From contig CCNC01000179.1 of assembly GCA_000824845.1 (NCBI GenBank), positions 62,001-126,000 of the forward strand: a stretch of DNA of 64,000 nucleotides, given 5' to 3'. This document shows, in pieces, positions 54,047 through 63,845 of this stretch; the first letter of the stretch is position 1; every line of letters begins with the position of its first letter. The DNA comes from Mesorhizobium sp. ORS 3359. Its GTDB lineage: Bacteria > Pseudomonadota > Alphaproteobacteria > Rhizobiales > Rhizobiaceae. The position numbers and the translations under genes are program-made. A model generated the notes under the pieces. The model saw nothing but the letters and a program-made list of their open reading frames with translations. It had not been told where the DNA came from and made no database searches.

Positions 54047-55416
54047 GTGGCGAAAAAGGGCCTGTCGTCTTCGTTGACGACGACGATGATCTGCTGCCCG
54101 CTGCAGGGCAGATGCTGGAACTTGCCGGCTTTAGCCCTATCGTCGTCAATTCCGCCGAGGCCGCACTCGCCAGAATCGACGAGAACTTCAATGGTCCCGT
54201 CGTTAGCGACATCCGCATGCCCAGAATGAATGGGCTTCAGCTCTTTGACCGGGTGAAAGCAATCGATCCGGACATCCCTTTTGTCCTTATCACTGGGCAC
54301 GGCGACGTCGAACTTGCCGTTGCCGCCATCAAGGACGGCGCTTACGATTTCATCTCCAAGCCATATGACACCGAACGGCTTTTGGTAACGCTGAATCGCG
54401 CTTCCGAAAACCGGCACCTGGTCCTGGAAAACAGGCGCCTCAGGGATGCGGTCGTCCGATCCGCGGGCGATATGCCTCTCCTGGGGAACGCGCCGAGTAT
54501 GACATGGCTGCGAGAAACGATTCGACAGATCGCCGATACGGATGTGGACGTCCTTGTGGAGGGTGAAACCGGCACGGGTAAGGAGGTGGTCGCGGATCTG
54601 CTTCACCGCTGGAGCAGACGAAGTACCAAGCCGTTCGTGGCCTTGAACTGCGGGGCGCTGCCCGAAAGTGTCATCGAAAGCGAACTTTTCGGCCACGAAG
54701 CAGGCGCGTTTACCGGTGCGCACAGGCGCAGGATCGGTCGCCTCGAATACGCGAATGGCGGCACGCTATTCCTCGACGAAATTGAGTCGATGCCGCCTGC
54801 ACTCCAGATAAAACTCCTAAGGGTACTCGAGACCCGCCAGGTCACGCCACTCGGAACCAACGAAACCCGCAGCATCGATGTTCGTGTCGTGGCTGCGACA
54901 AAGGTCGATCTGAGCGATCCGGCCGCCCGCGGCGACTTCAGGGAAGATCTCTATTTTCGTCTGAACGTCGTGACGGTCAATATTCCGCCTCTTCGCGAGC
55001 GGCGCGAGGATATCCCGATCCTCTTTGCGCATTTCCTGGAACGAGCGTGCAAACGCTTCGGCAAGCCAGTGTGGGAGATAACCGCGGCCGTGCGTAATCA
55101 TCTCATGGGCCATGATTGGCCCGGCAATGTCCGCGAACTTGCGCATTTCGCGGATCGGGTTGCATTGGGACTTGAAGGGGCGCCGAATTCGCTCCCTGGA
55201 AAAATAGGCGCTGAATTAAATCTCTCTCTTTCCGAAAAGGTTAGTCTTTATGAGGCAACCGTTATTCGCAACGCATTGCGGGAATGCGATGGCGACGTGA
55301 GGAGGACGACCGCGTTTCTGCAGGTGCCGCGCAAAACGTTCTACGACAAGCTGAAACGCTATGGAATAATTCCGGGCGCGTATCGAAGCAGCCGCGATTG
55401 TTCGAAATCTTCTTGA
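54043..55416 (+). CDS. dctD: C4-dicarboxylate response regulator DctD
   Basis: A 457-aa sigma-54 activator. The receiver domain (about residues 5-125) has an acidic pocket VDDDDD and the phosphorylation site in [12 protein letters not shown]. The AAA+ domain (about 145-380) has GETGTGKE, the sigma-54 contact GAFTGA and LFLDEIESM. The C-terminal helix-turn-helix is around [20 protein letters not shown]. Translational coupling to dctB (ATGA) fits a two-component pair. Its target should be the dctA promoter 2 kb upstream. Confidence 0.95.
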   Translation: MSGEKGPVVFVDDDDDLLPAAGQMLELAGFSPIVVNSAEAALARIDENFNGPVVSDIRMPRMNGLQLFDRVKAIDPDIPFVLITGHGDVELAVAAIKDGAYDFISKPYDTERLLVTLNRASENRHLVLENRRLRDAVVRSAGDMPLLGNAPSMTWLRETIRQIADTDVDVLVEGETGTGKEVVADLLHRWSRRSTKPFVALNCGALPESVIESELFGHEAGAFTGAHRRRIGRLEYANGGTLFLDEIESMPPALQIKLLRVLETRQVTPLGTNETRSIDVRVVAATKVDLSDPAARGDFREDLYFRLNVVTVNIPPLRERREDIPILFAHFLERACKRFGKPVWEITAAVRNHLMGHDWPGNVRELAHFADRVALGLEGAPNSLPGKIGAELNLSLSEKVSLYEATVIRNALRECDGDVRRTTAFLQVPRKTFYDKLKRYGIIPGAYRSSRDCSKSS

Positions 55417-55802
55417 ACTCGCCCGTCGCCGAAAGGCTGCTATGGGCATGTGGGCGCCGGGAAAGCGAAAGCTGCTTGCGCCACTTCCCCGGTGCGGATA
55501 CGTCAGGGGCGCGCTCTGGCGGTGTGCGGATCGTCTCGTGAGAGGGGGGCGCCTGATGATCGGGCAGTTTGGGGGATCAATCCCTTTTGGCTCCGAGACC
55601 TGAAAGACCTCGTGCTGCATATCTGTTCTTTCGGTCGATGCGTGATCAGCAGTTGCGTCGAACTGCCAACGAGCATAATCGCCGAATCCGGCCAAGAAGG
55701 AGTCTACTGCGACATCGCCGGCATCAACGCAGACTGACACATTCTGTCAAATTCCGTGACCCGTCCTCTATGTTCCCCATGACTTCCTGTTAGACTCGAA
55801 TC
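55417..55802. other. Intergenic stretch with a small dyad before the LacI gene
   Basis: No gene is supported. A dyad TGACA-N5-TGTCA at 55735-55749 lies about 55 bases before the LacI-type ATG and could be an autoregulatory operator, although five-base arms can occur by chance. Confidence 0.35.
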
Positions 55803-56834
55803 ATGACCAAGCGCCCCACAATTGCAGATCTCGCCCGCGAAGCCGGGGTTAGCGTAGCGACCGTCGATCGGGTTTTGAACGGCCGTCGACTGGTGAGGGA
55901 ACAGACCGCACGACGGGTCTGCGAGGCGGCCCTCGCCATCGGCTACAACGCAGCTGGTCTGATGCAGCAGCGCGCGCAGCGGATTTTGCCGGAGTACCGA
56001 TTAGGCTTTATTCTCAGAATGCCGGCCGAGCATTTCTATCAGGATTTCGCGCGAGAGATCAAAGCTGCTGTCAGCGCGGCACAGTCCTTCCGGGGCGTTC
56101 CAGTCGTTGAATTCGCGCCGTCGCATAGGCCTGGCGACCTGGTCGAGCTGCTCGAGGACATGGGTGAACGCTGCCACGCGATCGCGATGATGGCACCGGA
56201 TCATCCAACCGTCACGGCAGCTGTCGAAGAACTCAAATCGAACGGAACCCCGGTTTTTTCGCTGCTTTCCGATTTTGCCGCCGGCGTGCGCGAGGGCTAT
56301 CTGGGCCTCAACAACCGCAAGGTTGGACGGACTGCCGCCTGGATGTTTTCCAAGGTTGCAAAAAGGCCGGGCAAGGTGGCGGTCTTGGTCGTCAGCCATC
56401 GTTTTCAGGGTCCCGAATTGCGAGAAACCGGCTTTCGGTCATACTTTCGTGAGAAAGCGCCGATGTTCGAGGTGCTGGACACGCGCTTGAACGTCGATAC
56501 GCGGCAAACCACGTACGAGGCCACTCGCGATATCATACAAAGCGAATCCGAACTTGTCGGCTTGTATGTCGCCGGCGGCGGCACGGAGGGCGCCATCGCT
56601 GCACTCCGGGAAGAGGGCGATGGTCGGGATCTCCTGGCGATCGTCAACGAGATCACGCCAGAGTCGCGAGCAGCACTCGCGGACGACATCATTACGATGG
56701 CGGTTGCCACGCCCCTGCGCCTGCTTTGCCAGGAGTTGGTGACGCTGATGGCCAGGGCAATCGAGACAGGCACTGCAGAGACGCCATGGCAGACGTTCTT
56801 GCCGTTTGAGATTTATCTGCCGGAAAACATTTGA
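55803..56834 (+). CDS. LacI-family transcriptional regulator
   Basis: A 343-aa LacI/PurR-type repressor. The helix-turn-helix is TIADLAREAGVSVATVDRVL (about residues 6-25) and the hinge helix is AGLMQQRAQ (about 52-60). The rest is a periplasmic-binding-protein-like effector domain (IIQSESELVGLYVAGGGTEG near residue 250) suited to a sugar or sugar-like ligand. No transporter or catabolic operon lies next to it. A decayed copy occurs at 4795-5290, and the intact gene may be its surviving relative. Confidence 0.92.
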   Translation: MTKRPTIADLAREAGVSVATVDRVLNGRRLVREQTARRVCEAALAIGYNAAGLMQQRAQRILPEYRLGFILRMPAEHFYQDFAREIKAAVSAAQSFRGVPVVEFAPSHRPGDLVELLEDMGERCHAIAMMAPDHPTVTAAVEELKSNGTPVFSLLSDFAAGVREGYLGLNNRKVGRTAAWMFSKVAKRPGKVAVLVVSHRFQGPELRETGFRSYFREKAPMFEVLDTRLNVDTRQTTYEATRDIIQSESELVGLYVAGGGTEGAIAALREEGDGRDLLAIVNEITPESRAALADDIITMAVATPLRLLCQELVTLMARAIETGTAETPWQTFLPFEIYLPENI

Positions 56835-57215
56835 GGCGAGATTCGCTTTCTTTGAGCGGTTCGCTCACGACAGAGCATAACAAATTCCACCATGTCTCAT
56901 CACCGGAAAACGTTCATCAGACTCAGCTCCCGTGTTCTTCTCGTACGAGTCTCGACGTGGCCTCTGGATGAAACTGGAGAGCCGCATAACTGCGCTACCA
57001 CACGCCATCATCAGGCTGATGTGAGGAGCTGACCCACAAAGCCCACGACGATAATGATTGTCTGGAAATCAGAAAGACGATCCCCAATCCGCGATTCGGC
57101 GGGTGGGTGGTCGACTGCATACAACGATAGATGATTGAATGTGCAACAGCCAAGGCAATCACTTCTGCCATGGTGAGAGAAAAAGTTGCCCTTCAATCGT
57201 GATGCAGCTACCCCT
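56835..57215. other. Gene-free stretch upstream of the nod box
   Basis: About 380 bases after the LacI gene. Short open frames have no ribosome sites. No repeats or transposase fragments were seen. Confidence 0.4.
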
Positions 57216-57264
57216 CGATCCACGGTGTGGATGATTTCCATCGAAACAATTGATTTTTCGAATT
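57216..57264 (+). promoter_or_regulatory. nod box upstream of the acyltransferase gene
   Basis: ATCCACGGTGTGGATG, then CATCGAAACAATTGATTTT and CGAATT follow the NodD-binding consensus with correct spacing throughout. The only clear core change is AAACAATT for AAACAATC. It lies 208 bases before the acyltransferase ATG, with no other gene between. Confidence 0.85.
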
Positions 57265-57472
57265 TTCTGAATTGGGGCAAATCTCGATCTGACTGGTTTC
57301 AAAGCACGTCGAGCACACGTATGCAAATGGCGCTCGTTGGCATGGAAGTGACGTCCAGACTTCGGAATTCGGTGACGCGAGGGAATCAACCGATAGGATG
57401 AAATCACGGTTGTCTTCGTCACTGCCGTGGCACTCTCATTTTAGCAAAAGTCACCTCTATATCAGGTAGTCC

Positions 57473-59410
57473 ATGCCGCGATATTTGCGAACCGATATTC
57501 AGGCCTTGCGAGGCTTGGCCGTTCTTCTGGTTGTTCTTTATCACGCCCGTCTTGGGCCGGGTGCCGCAGGTTATCTTGGCGTTGACGTTTTTTTCGTCAT
57601 TTCGGGGTTCCTGATCACGGGCCTCGTCAGGACGCATGTTGAGCAATCACGGTTCAGTTTTTGGGATTTCTACTACCGGCGTGCCAAACGCCTGTTGCCG
57701 GCGGCCTATTTCGTCATCGCGGTCACGACGATCGCTGCGCCTTTCTTCCTGTCGGAGGTGGAGCTGAAAGGGTTCCAAAACCAGGTTCTCGGGGCCCTCA
57801 CATTCACTGCCAATATCGTTCTCTGGTTTCAGTCCGACTACTTCGGTAGCGCGGCCGAAACGAAGCCCCTCCTGCATTTCTGGTCGCTGGCTATCGAGGA
57901 ACAGTTTTATTTGCTCCTCCCTGCCTTCTTGGCCTTGGCTCCGAGGAGATGGTGGCTGACCGGTGTAGGCGTGCTCCTCGTTGCCAGCTTCTCGCTATGT
58001 CTTTATTTAGCCTCCCGCGATCCATCCGCCGCATTTTTTCTTTTGCCGGCCCGATTTTGGGAAATGGCCCTGGGTTCATTCGGTGCCTTGCTTCCCATCA
58101 GCCCCAACGTGGCTGCCAAGCTTTCGAAGCTGCGCCTACCGGCGCTCACATTGCTTCTCTTTATTGCCGTTGTCCCCATTGGTTCCCCTCATCCGGCCGC
58201 GGGTGCGGCTGTGGTTTGTCTCGCAACGCTGGTCCTCCTGCTTGCACCCAGTAAAGATAATGTGGCGGTTCGAGGCATGGCGAGGATAGGAGACGTCTCG
58301 TACTCGCTCTATCTGATCCATTGGCCGGTGCTCGGCTTTGTCCGGGCCGCTTGGCTCGCAGATACACCTGCCCTTGCGATCTATGCGGCAGTTGCTTTCT
58401 CATTTGTCGCGAGCTGGGTTCTTCACCGTTTCGTGGAGGAGCCGTTCCGGCGCGGCTATGCGACGTCCCGTTTACGGCTGTCTTCGGGTCTCCTCGCTGT
58501 ATCGGTTCTGCTCGGCTTGTCGCCCTCGCTCGCCATTGCGGCGACCCAAAGCAACATTGACTTTGCCTATATCCGACGGATCAACGAGGGTTTGGGACCG
58601 GCGTGTGATTTCAGGCCCGGATCGCCTCCTCAGGAAATCCCTCGCAACTGCGAAACGACCGACAAGCCCGAGTTGCTGGTCTGGGGTGATTCATTTGCCA
58701 TGGCGGTGGTTCCCGGCTTGGCCAAGACAATCGGAGAAACGGGACTGGCTCAGCTCACGATGAGCGCGTGCCTGCCTGCTGTCGGCATAGCCGGTTTCTC
58801 AAAGCCGTCGACAGCGTCGCCCTATTCCCGCGCCTTCGGCGAGAGCTGTATTCGCTTCAATGACAGCGTTTTGCGTATCTTGAAAGCTCGGCCCGAAATA
58901 AAGACCGTTGTCATTTCAAGCCCGTTTGGCGTCGCGGCGCCGGATCAATTCATGCTGCTTAAGAGGACCAAAGGTACTTTCACCGAGGTCAATCTTTCCA
59001 TTGAAGAGGCCGTTGATGGCATCAAGGCTCTCGTCGAAGCCGTTCGCGCCCTGGGCAAGCGAGTGGTCGTTCTTGCTCCTCCACCGGTTGGGAACATCGA
59101 CATCGGTGATTGTCTTGAGAGGAAGGCACGTGGAATTGTCATTGTCGGGCGTTACAGCGACTGTAAAATATACGTCGCACAATACCGCAGAAGTCAGTCC
59201 AGCACTCTTGAGCTCTTGAATCAAGTGGCCTTGAAGGCTGGCGTAGAGGTCATTTCTTATCACGACTTTCTGTGCGACGGCACAGCATGCAAGACGGAGA
59301 TCGATGGCAAATTTCTTTACCGGGACAGCGGTCACCTTTCCTATGATGGATCAGAGATAATCGCTCGCCGGACAAGACTTGCCGAGAGGCTGGTTGCGGC
59401 TGCGCGTTAG
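57473..59410 (+). CDS. Acyltransferase-3 (OafA/YrhL-type) with C-terminal SGNH domain
   Basis: A 645-aa inner-membrane O-acyltransferase. The N-terminal 370 residues have about ten membrane spans and the family motifs YLRTDIQALRGLAVLLVVLY (catalytic-region arginine), GYLGVDVFFVISGFLITGLV and FWSLAIEEQFYLLLPAF. The periplasmic C-terminal half is an SGNH domain: WGDSFAMAVVPG (about residues 403-414) and the DxxH motif RDSGHLSYDG near the end. Such proteins acetylate extracellular polysaccharide, O-antigen or other glycans. A nod box upstream implies flavonoid-NodD control. NolL and NodX are shorter members that acetylate Nod factor, so a Nod-factor or surface-glycan target is a reasonable inference. 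Confidence 0.88.
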   Translation: MPRYLRTDIQALRGLAVLLVVLYHARLGPGAAGYLGVDVFFVISGFLITGLVRTHVEQSRFSFWDFYYRRAKRLLPAAYFVIAVTTIAAPFFLSEVELKGFQNQVLGALTFTANIVLWFQSDYFGSAAETKPLLHFWSLAIEEQFYLLLPAFLALAPRRWWLTGVGVLLVASFSLCLYLASRDPSAAFFLLPARFWEMALGSFGALLPISPNVAAKLSKLRLPALTLLLFIAVVPIGSPHPAAGAAVVCLATLVLLLAPSKDNVAVRGMARIGDVSYSLYLIHWPVLGFVRAAWLADTPALAIYAAVAFSFVASWVLHRFVEEPFRRGYATSRLRLSSGLLAVSVLLGLSPSLAIAATQSNIDFAYIRRINEGLGPACDFRPGSPPQEIPRNCETTDKPELLVWGDSFAMAVVPGLAKTIGETGLAQLTMSACLPAVGIAGFSKPSTASPYSRAFGESCIRFNDSVLRILKARPEIKTVVISSPFGVAAPDQFMLLKRTKGTFTEVNLSIEEAVDGIKALVEAVRALGKRVVVLAPPPVGNIDIGDCLERKARGIVIVGRYSDCKIYVAQYRRSQSSTLELLNQVALKAGVEVISYHDFLCDGTACKTEIDGKFLYRDSGHLSYDGSEIIARRTRLAERLVAAAR

Positions 59411-59588
59411 AGCTGATGAGATGGTTTGATGCAGCCAGATTCGTCTCGTTGTTCGAAAGCTGGAGGGTGAAGCTTGGTTAGCTTGGGCCCAATTTCGGGA
59501 CCCGATCAACTCGCTGGATCGTGCGTCCTCGCAATGGCCTTTTTTTCAATTGGAAGAGCATCAATTCGCGTTAGGAAGGGAAAGCAAT

Positions 59589-60338
59589 ATGGACCGTCGT
59601 CACCTGATCAAAGGGTTCGCTGCACAGGGCGTTTGCCTCATCTGCGCTGCGGCCGCGCGGGCGGATGGGGCCCATTGGGGATACACTGGTCAGGTGGGGC
59701 CCGAGCACTGGGCCGATCTGGACAGGAAGAATTTCGTCTGTTCGGCGGGTACGCAGCAGTCACCTATTGATATTACCGACGCCGTCAAGGCCGACATGCC
59801 GCGTATCTCAGTAGATTGGCACAAGGGCCCCTGCAAGTTGGTGAATAACGGGCATACCATTCAAATCAATACGCCGGGAGGCAGCACGCTCACCCGCGGG
59901 GATCGTACTTTCGAATTGATCCAATTCCATTTTCATACGCCAAGCGAGCATCGCATAGCTGGCAAGAGTTTCCCGATGGAAGCGCATTTCGTTCACAAGG
60001 ACACAAAGAGCGACAGCTTTGGCGTCCTGGGAGTCTTTCTGAGACCAGGCGCGACAAATGCCAGCTTTGCAAGCCTGGCAGCAGTTTTTCCTGCGCGGCC
60101 AGGCGCGTCAATGGCCGCCGATATCGATCCCAGCGGGCTTCTCCCGGCCTCGCTCAGCTACTGGACCTATGAGGGATCATTGACGACGCCGCCCTGCACC
60201 GAGAGCGTTGAATGGATGTTGGCAAAAGAACCGGTAGAGGTCGACGCTGCGGATATTGCTCGATTTGTCTCGCTCTATCCCCACAACGCACGGCCTATCC
60301 GTTCACCTAATCGGCGCTTCATCCTAGACATCAATTGA
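59589..60338 (+). CDS. Periplasmic alpha-type carbonic anhydrase
   Basis: A 249-aa alpha-carbonic anhydrase (CO2 + H2O to bicarbonate). The N-terminus DRRHLIKGFAAQGVCLICAA is an export signal with a twin-arginine-like start. The zinc histidines are in ELIQFHFHTPSEHRI and MEAHFVHKD, and the active-site threonine is in GSLTTPPCTESVEW. QQSPIDI is the typical early motif. The ATG at 59589 follows AGGAAGGG. Mesorhizobium loti is known to carry an alpha-CA gene on its symbiosis island that is expressed in nodules. It lies about 180 bases after the acyltransferase gene and may or may not share its transcript. Confidence 0.93.
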   Translation: MDRRHLIKGFAAQGVCLICAAAARADGAHWGYTGQVGPEHWADLDRKNFVCSAGTQQSPIDITDAVKADMPRISVDWHKGPCKLVNNGHTIQINTPGGSTLTRGDRTFELIQFHFHTPSEHRIAGKSFPMEAHFVHKDTKSDSFGVLGVFLRPGATNASFASLAAVFPARPGASMAADIDPSGLLPASLSYWTYEGSLTTPPCTESVEWMLAKEPVEVDAADIARFVSLYPHNARPIRSPNRRFILDIN

Positions 60339-61322
60339 GGCCTTGGAATGCGGCAATAAGGAACGTTGACCGGCAGAGGAGGCGGCCGCAGAACGCGAAG
60401 GGACCGCCTTTGTTGCCCATCCGACGAAGATGAAAGTGACCGGACCATCGCGGCCGATATAATCGCAATGCAGGCCGGCTTGCTAACGCGCCAGCGATGT
60501 GTAATCGGCACCGAGCACATTTCGTCCAGAAAAATTTTCGGACCGCAGACTTCCGGCTCCGGGCATGATCGCCTGCCCATAGGGCGAGGCTCTATTGGTT
60601 AAGGCACCGCCACGTCCGCGATGGGAGCCCCGGGCTAATATAAACCGGGTCGGCATGGACCCACTGCTACAGGTCCCCACCACCGATCCCAGATGCGGCA
60701 GCGCCCAGTCTCAGCGCCGTTGGCTTTTCGGTGGAGGCCCTCTTCGGGATCGGCCGTTGAGGCGCGCGTATCGTCCGACCGCATTTAGCCTCGAAGTTCG
60801 ATCGCTGTTGCGCCCCACCGGGATAATGCGTGGTCGCAGGCGCGTTCCGCGCGGCAGCATCGGCATCGTGTCGTACCGCATCTCGCGGCGGCCTGTCTGA
60901 GCCCCTCCCCGTCTCTCAACTCCTTATGGTAGTTGTGACTCACCGAAGCCAGGCATAGCCGCCTCAAAGGCGGCGCCCGACTTGTTCTGTCGGGTTTGTC
61001 GAGTTCACGATAGGGGCCTCTTTAGCCGATCTCTAGCTCTTCTCCAGGCTAATCGACTGAAAAGAAACCACAAAACTCCTTCTACGGCTCGATCGGTCAA
61101 ACTGGCATGAATCTTGACCATCTCTTTTGTCAGGCGGGCAGCAGGCTGACTGTCGTGGTTCATGGCACGGGCAGCCAAGATGGAGGGTTGGAGCAAAGCG
61201 ATACTTAGGGCTTGCGCACGCGTGCTCTTAGCACGGCAAGATATGCGTGCACGGAACGTCCGAATAGCCCTGCAATACAACATCGCTCTGGGCGACACAG
61301 CGCACAACTTCATGGATTCAGA
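60339..61322. other. Gene-free stretch with a strong hairpin
   Basis: Nearly 1 kb without a supported gene. The only structure I recognise is the hairpin at 60958-60974. Open frames are short and lack ribosome sites. A TGGCAC near 61161 lacks a correctly spaced GC. Confidence 0.4.
60958..60974. terminator. Hairpin GCCGCCT-CAA-AGGCGGC
   Basis: A perfect 7-base GC-rich stem with a 3-base loop. No T-run follows in either direction, so it is at best a factor-dependent or mRNA-end structure. Confidence 0.35.
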
Positions 61323-62561
61323 ATGAACCGCCACACTATTTCAACCGCCAGTACTCGCATTCTGTGGTATAGGCGTATGTTCATCGCTGAAAGATGCCTG
61401 ATTTCCTTCGCGATGGGCATCTTTGCGCTGCTTCCAGTTTACCTGTTGTCGATTGGGCGAGACGAGATCTTCTTTGGCTCGATCTCGGCAGCAGGCATGG
61501 CGACCGCTATCCTAATAGTCTTGATCAGTCCTTCGCTCACCCGGCACTTTAGCGTGCGAAGGCTTGCACCTATCGGCGGCCTTCTCTATGCAGCGGGGTG
61601 CGCGACCATCCTCCTAAACGAGTTTTCGGGGGTGCGCGCGACCCTCCCCTACTTCCTGAGCTACATGCTGCAATCGGGTGGATGGGCGCTGCACTTCACC
61701 GTGGGCTCGATCTGCATTGCCGCCCTCTCAAGCGATGCAGACCGGTCATCGAGTTTCATGGCCTACTCTGCATTCTCAACCTTAGGGGTAACCTGCGGAC
61801 CTCTGCTAAGCAGCCTGCTTGCCCGGTTCACCGGCTTGGGCACGCTGGACATGTTCATTCTGGCAATGCTTGCGGCGACGGCAGCTTCCGCATTGTCATC
61901 GTGGGCAGCGCAGCGTGCGGCGAACATCCGCGACGCCGATATTCCCAACCACGCCTCGCTTGCACGGGAGCTTTTCACTCTTCTCTTCAGCAATTCCGCA
62001 ATGTTTTTTGTACTCGTACTGCTGTCGGCAAGCATTTACACCACGTTGATAAACTTCCAAGCTCCATTTGCGAACAATTCCGGTCTTCGGTATGAAATAT
62101 TTTTTGGCTCTTGGGCGATAGCCGTAGTCGGCTCCAGGTTTGCAATTGGTCCGCGCGTGAGCCGCGGTGCGGCCGATCGGATCTTGCCGCTACTCCTGGG
62201 CGGGATGGTTATTTCGCTTCTCGGTTTCCACTACTCTCCGGGCCATCCTGTTATTTACGCGGTGGGATCGCTGGCGACCGGCATAACCTACGGGCTATCG
62301 TATCCCCTGATGCAGGCCGAAGCTGTCCGCGTGACTGCGCCGCAGTCCCGAACCTTGGTGCAGATCATCTTCAGTCTTTCCTATTTCCTTGGCTTGTATT
62401 TCTTCCCTTTCGCTGCCGGCATCGTCTCGGTTCACCTGGGGTACAATACACTGACGTTGTTAATTGCCGGCTTGGCCCTGCTGCAAACGGCTATTGCTCT
62501 TCTCGGCTATCGCACGACCCGGCGCAAGCCGGCTTCGACCGTGGCCGGCAACAAAGGCTAA
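61323..62561 (+). CDS. MFS transporter, probable metabolite/siderophore exporter
   Basis: A 412-aa MFS protein with about 12 hydrophobic spans. The first begins near residue 20 (FIAERCLISFAMGIFALLPV) and the last ends near residue 400. The loop after span 2/3 (LTRHFSVRRLAPIGGLLYAA) fits the family. The ATG at 61323 is chosen because the hydrophobic domain starts soon after it; there is no strong ribosome site. It is six bases from the saccharopine-dehydrogenase-like gene and in the same direction as the N-hydroxylase, so export of a siderophore is the best inference. Confidence 0.85.
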   Translation: MNRHTISTASTRILWYRRMFIAERCLISFAMGIFALLPVYLLSIGRDEIFFGSISAAGMATAILIVLISPSLTRHFSVRRLAPIGGLLYAAGCATILLNEFSGVRATLPYFLSYMLQSGGWALHFTVGSICIAALSSDADRSSSFMAYSAFSTLGVTCGPLLSSLLARFTGLGTLDMFILAMLAATAASALSSWAAQRAANIRDADIPNHASLARELFTLLFSNSAMFFVLVLLSASIYTTLINFQAPFANNSGLRYEIFFGSWAIAVVGSRFAIGPRVSRGAADRILPLLLGGMVISLLGFHYSPGHPVIYAVGSLATGITYGLSYPLMQAEAVRVTAPQSRTLVQIIFSLSYFLGLYFFPFAAGIVSVHLGYNTLTLLIAGLALLQTAIALLGYRTTRRKPASTVAGNKG

Positions 62562-62567
62562 ACCACG

Positions 62568-63845
62568 ATGTGCGGGACGTCCCACGTCGTCATCGGAGCC
62601 GGGCCAGTCGGCCGGGCGGTGGCCCTCCAACTTGCGGGCCAGCCGGACACGTTGGTTGTTCTGATTGACAGGAGCCATTCTGTGCTTGCTGCGGCGCAAG
62701 GGCTTCTGGGCGACCTCAAAAACGTCCGCTTCGAGGTGTCATTAGGTCCATGCGCTCTCTCAATTCAGGCACGATCGCTGATCATGGCGACGTCTTGGAA
62801 TGACTGCCGAAATCTGGTCGGCAAACTCGCGCAAGAAATGCACGAGGCAGGTCTACACACCCCTATTATTTGCGTCGGCAGGCCAGACCCCGAGGATCCT
62901 GACATCGCCCGGATGCCGCCTAACGGTCCGCCGGTAGTCTTGGGAGCGGGTCTCGAACCAGGATTGGTTGAATCGTTAATCTCACTGGCAGCAGCTGAAC
63001 TAGACGGCTTAGAGAGCATCGTAACTCATTGCGGAGGGATTCCCAAAATTCCAGAACCTCCACTGAACTATGCTCTCGCCTTTGGACGTCGGCTGCCCAT
63101 AGAGCAGAGGCCCGCGTTGGCTCGAGTCAATGGGCGAGCCGTAACACGAAATCGATTTGAAAGCGTGTCTTCGCTGTTCGTGGAGGGTGTCGGACTTCTT
63201 GAGGCATACGATGACGCAATGGTTCCGTCGACTGCCGCAAGCACTCATCTCAGCATTCCGACCCTCCGACAATTGACTGTGCGATGGCCGGGCTTTGCGG
63301 ATGGCGTTCGGATGTTGCATCGCCTCGGGCTGCTGTCCGACGAGGAGATTGAGATCGGGAGCACCCGCCTGCGGGTCAAGCACGTCACGGAAGCGCTTTT
63401 AACTCGCCGGAGCCCAAAGGAACATGGCGACCAGGTCATCGTTGATGTGGCCATTGAGGATCGCCATCGCAAACCTGGCCGCTGGACGTGCATCCTTCGC
63501 TCCGCACTTCAGGAACGAGGCTTCTCAAGCATGGCTATCGCGACCGCGGTTCCAGTGGCCGCAGCCGTGGAATGCGTCACGCGCAAACAGTTGCGGGGCG
63601 CCATACACCCCGGTGAAGCCACTCTCGCCGAAGTCGCCTCGATGGCCCTCGGAAAAATGAGGGGAAGCCGGATGGCTGTCTTAGCCGAGCGCGCAACTGG
63701 GCTGTTGGAAACAACCATGATTTTTGGAGCCGGTCATGCAAAAGCGGAAAACACTGCTCGTGGGCAGCGGACCAGCAAACCTTGCACTGCTGACGTGCCT
63801 GAAAGAATGGGGTTCCTCGGTTCTGGATTCGCTGGAAGTCCTTGA
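62568..63845 (+). CDS. Saccharopine-dehydrogenase-like oxidoreductase
   Basis: A 425-aa protein. The N-terminal Rossmann motif is VVIGAGPVGRAVALQLAGQP (about residues 7-26). The middle and C-terminal parts (VVLGAGLEPGLVESLISLAA near 122, LRVKHVTEALLTRR, DQVIVDVAIEDRH) follow the LYS9-type saccharopine/opine dehydrogenase layout. Such enzymes join or split an amino acid and an oxoacid with NAD(P)H. It overlaps the next gene by 110 bases; its last 35 residues look non-native, so the real end may have been lost by frameshift. Between an exporter and an N-hydroxylase, a role in making an opine-type siderophore is plausible but unproven. Confidence 0.7.
   Translation: MCGTSHVVIGAGPVGRAVALQLAGQPDTLVVLIDRSHSVLAAAQGLLGDLKNVRFEVSLGPCALSIQARSLIMATSWNDCRNLVGKLAQEMHEAGLHTPIICVGRPDPEDPDIARMPPNGPPVVLGAGLEPGLVESLISLAAAELDGLESIVTHCGGIPKIPEPPLNYALAFGRRLPIEQRPALARVNGRAVTRNRFESVSSLFVEGVGLLEAYDDAMVPSTAASTHLSIPTLRQLTVRWPGFADGVRMLHRLGLLSDEEIEIGSTRLRVKHVTEALLTRRSPKEHGDQVIVDVAIEDRHRKPGRWTCILRSALQERGFSSMAIATAVPVAAAVECVTRKQLRGAIHPGEATLAEVASMALGKMRGSRMAVLAERATGLLETTMIFGAGHAKAENTARGQRTSKPCTADVPERMGFLGSGFAGSP

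Noticed and set aside
59441-59461. tts box (TtsI site) before the carbonic anhydrase
   Set aside because: TTCGAAAGCT is present, but the upstream half does not match and the spacing is one base off.
61161-61176. Sigma-54 promoter TGGCACGGGCAGCC for the MFS gene
   Set aside because: GC is two bases too close to GG and no NifA site lies upstream.
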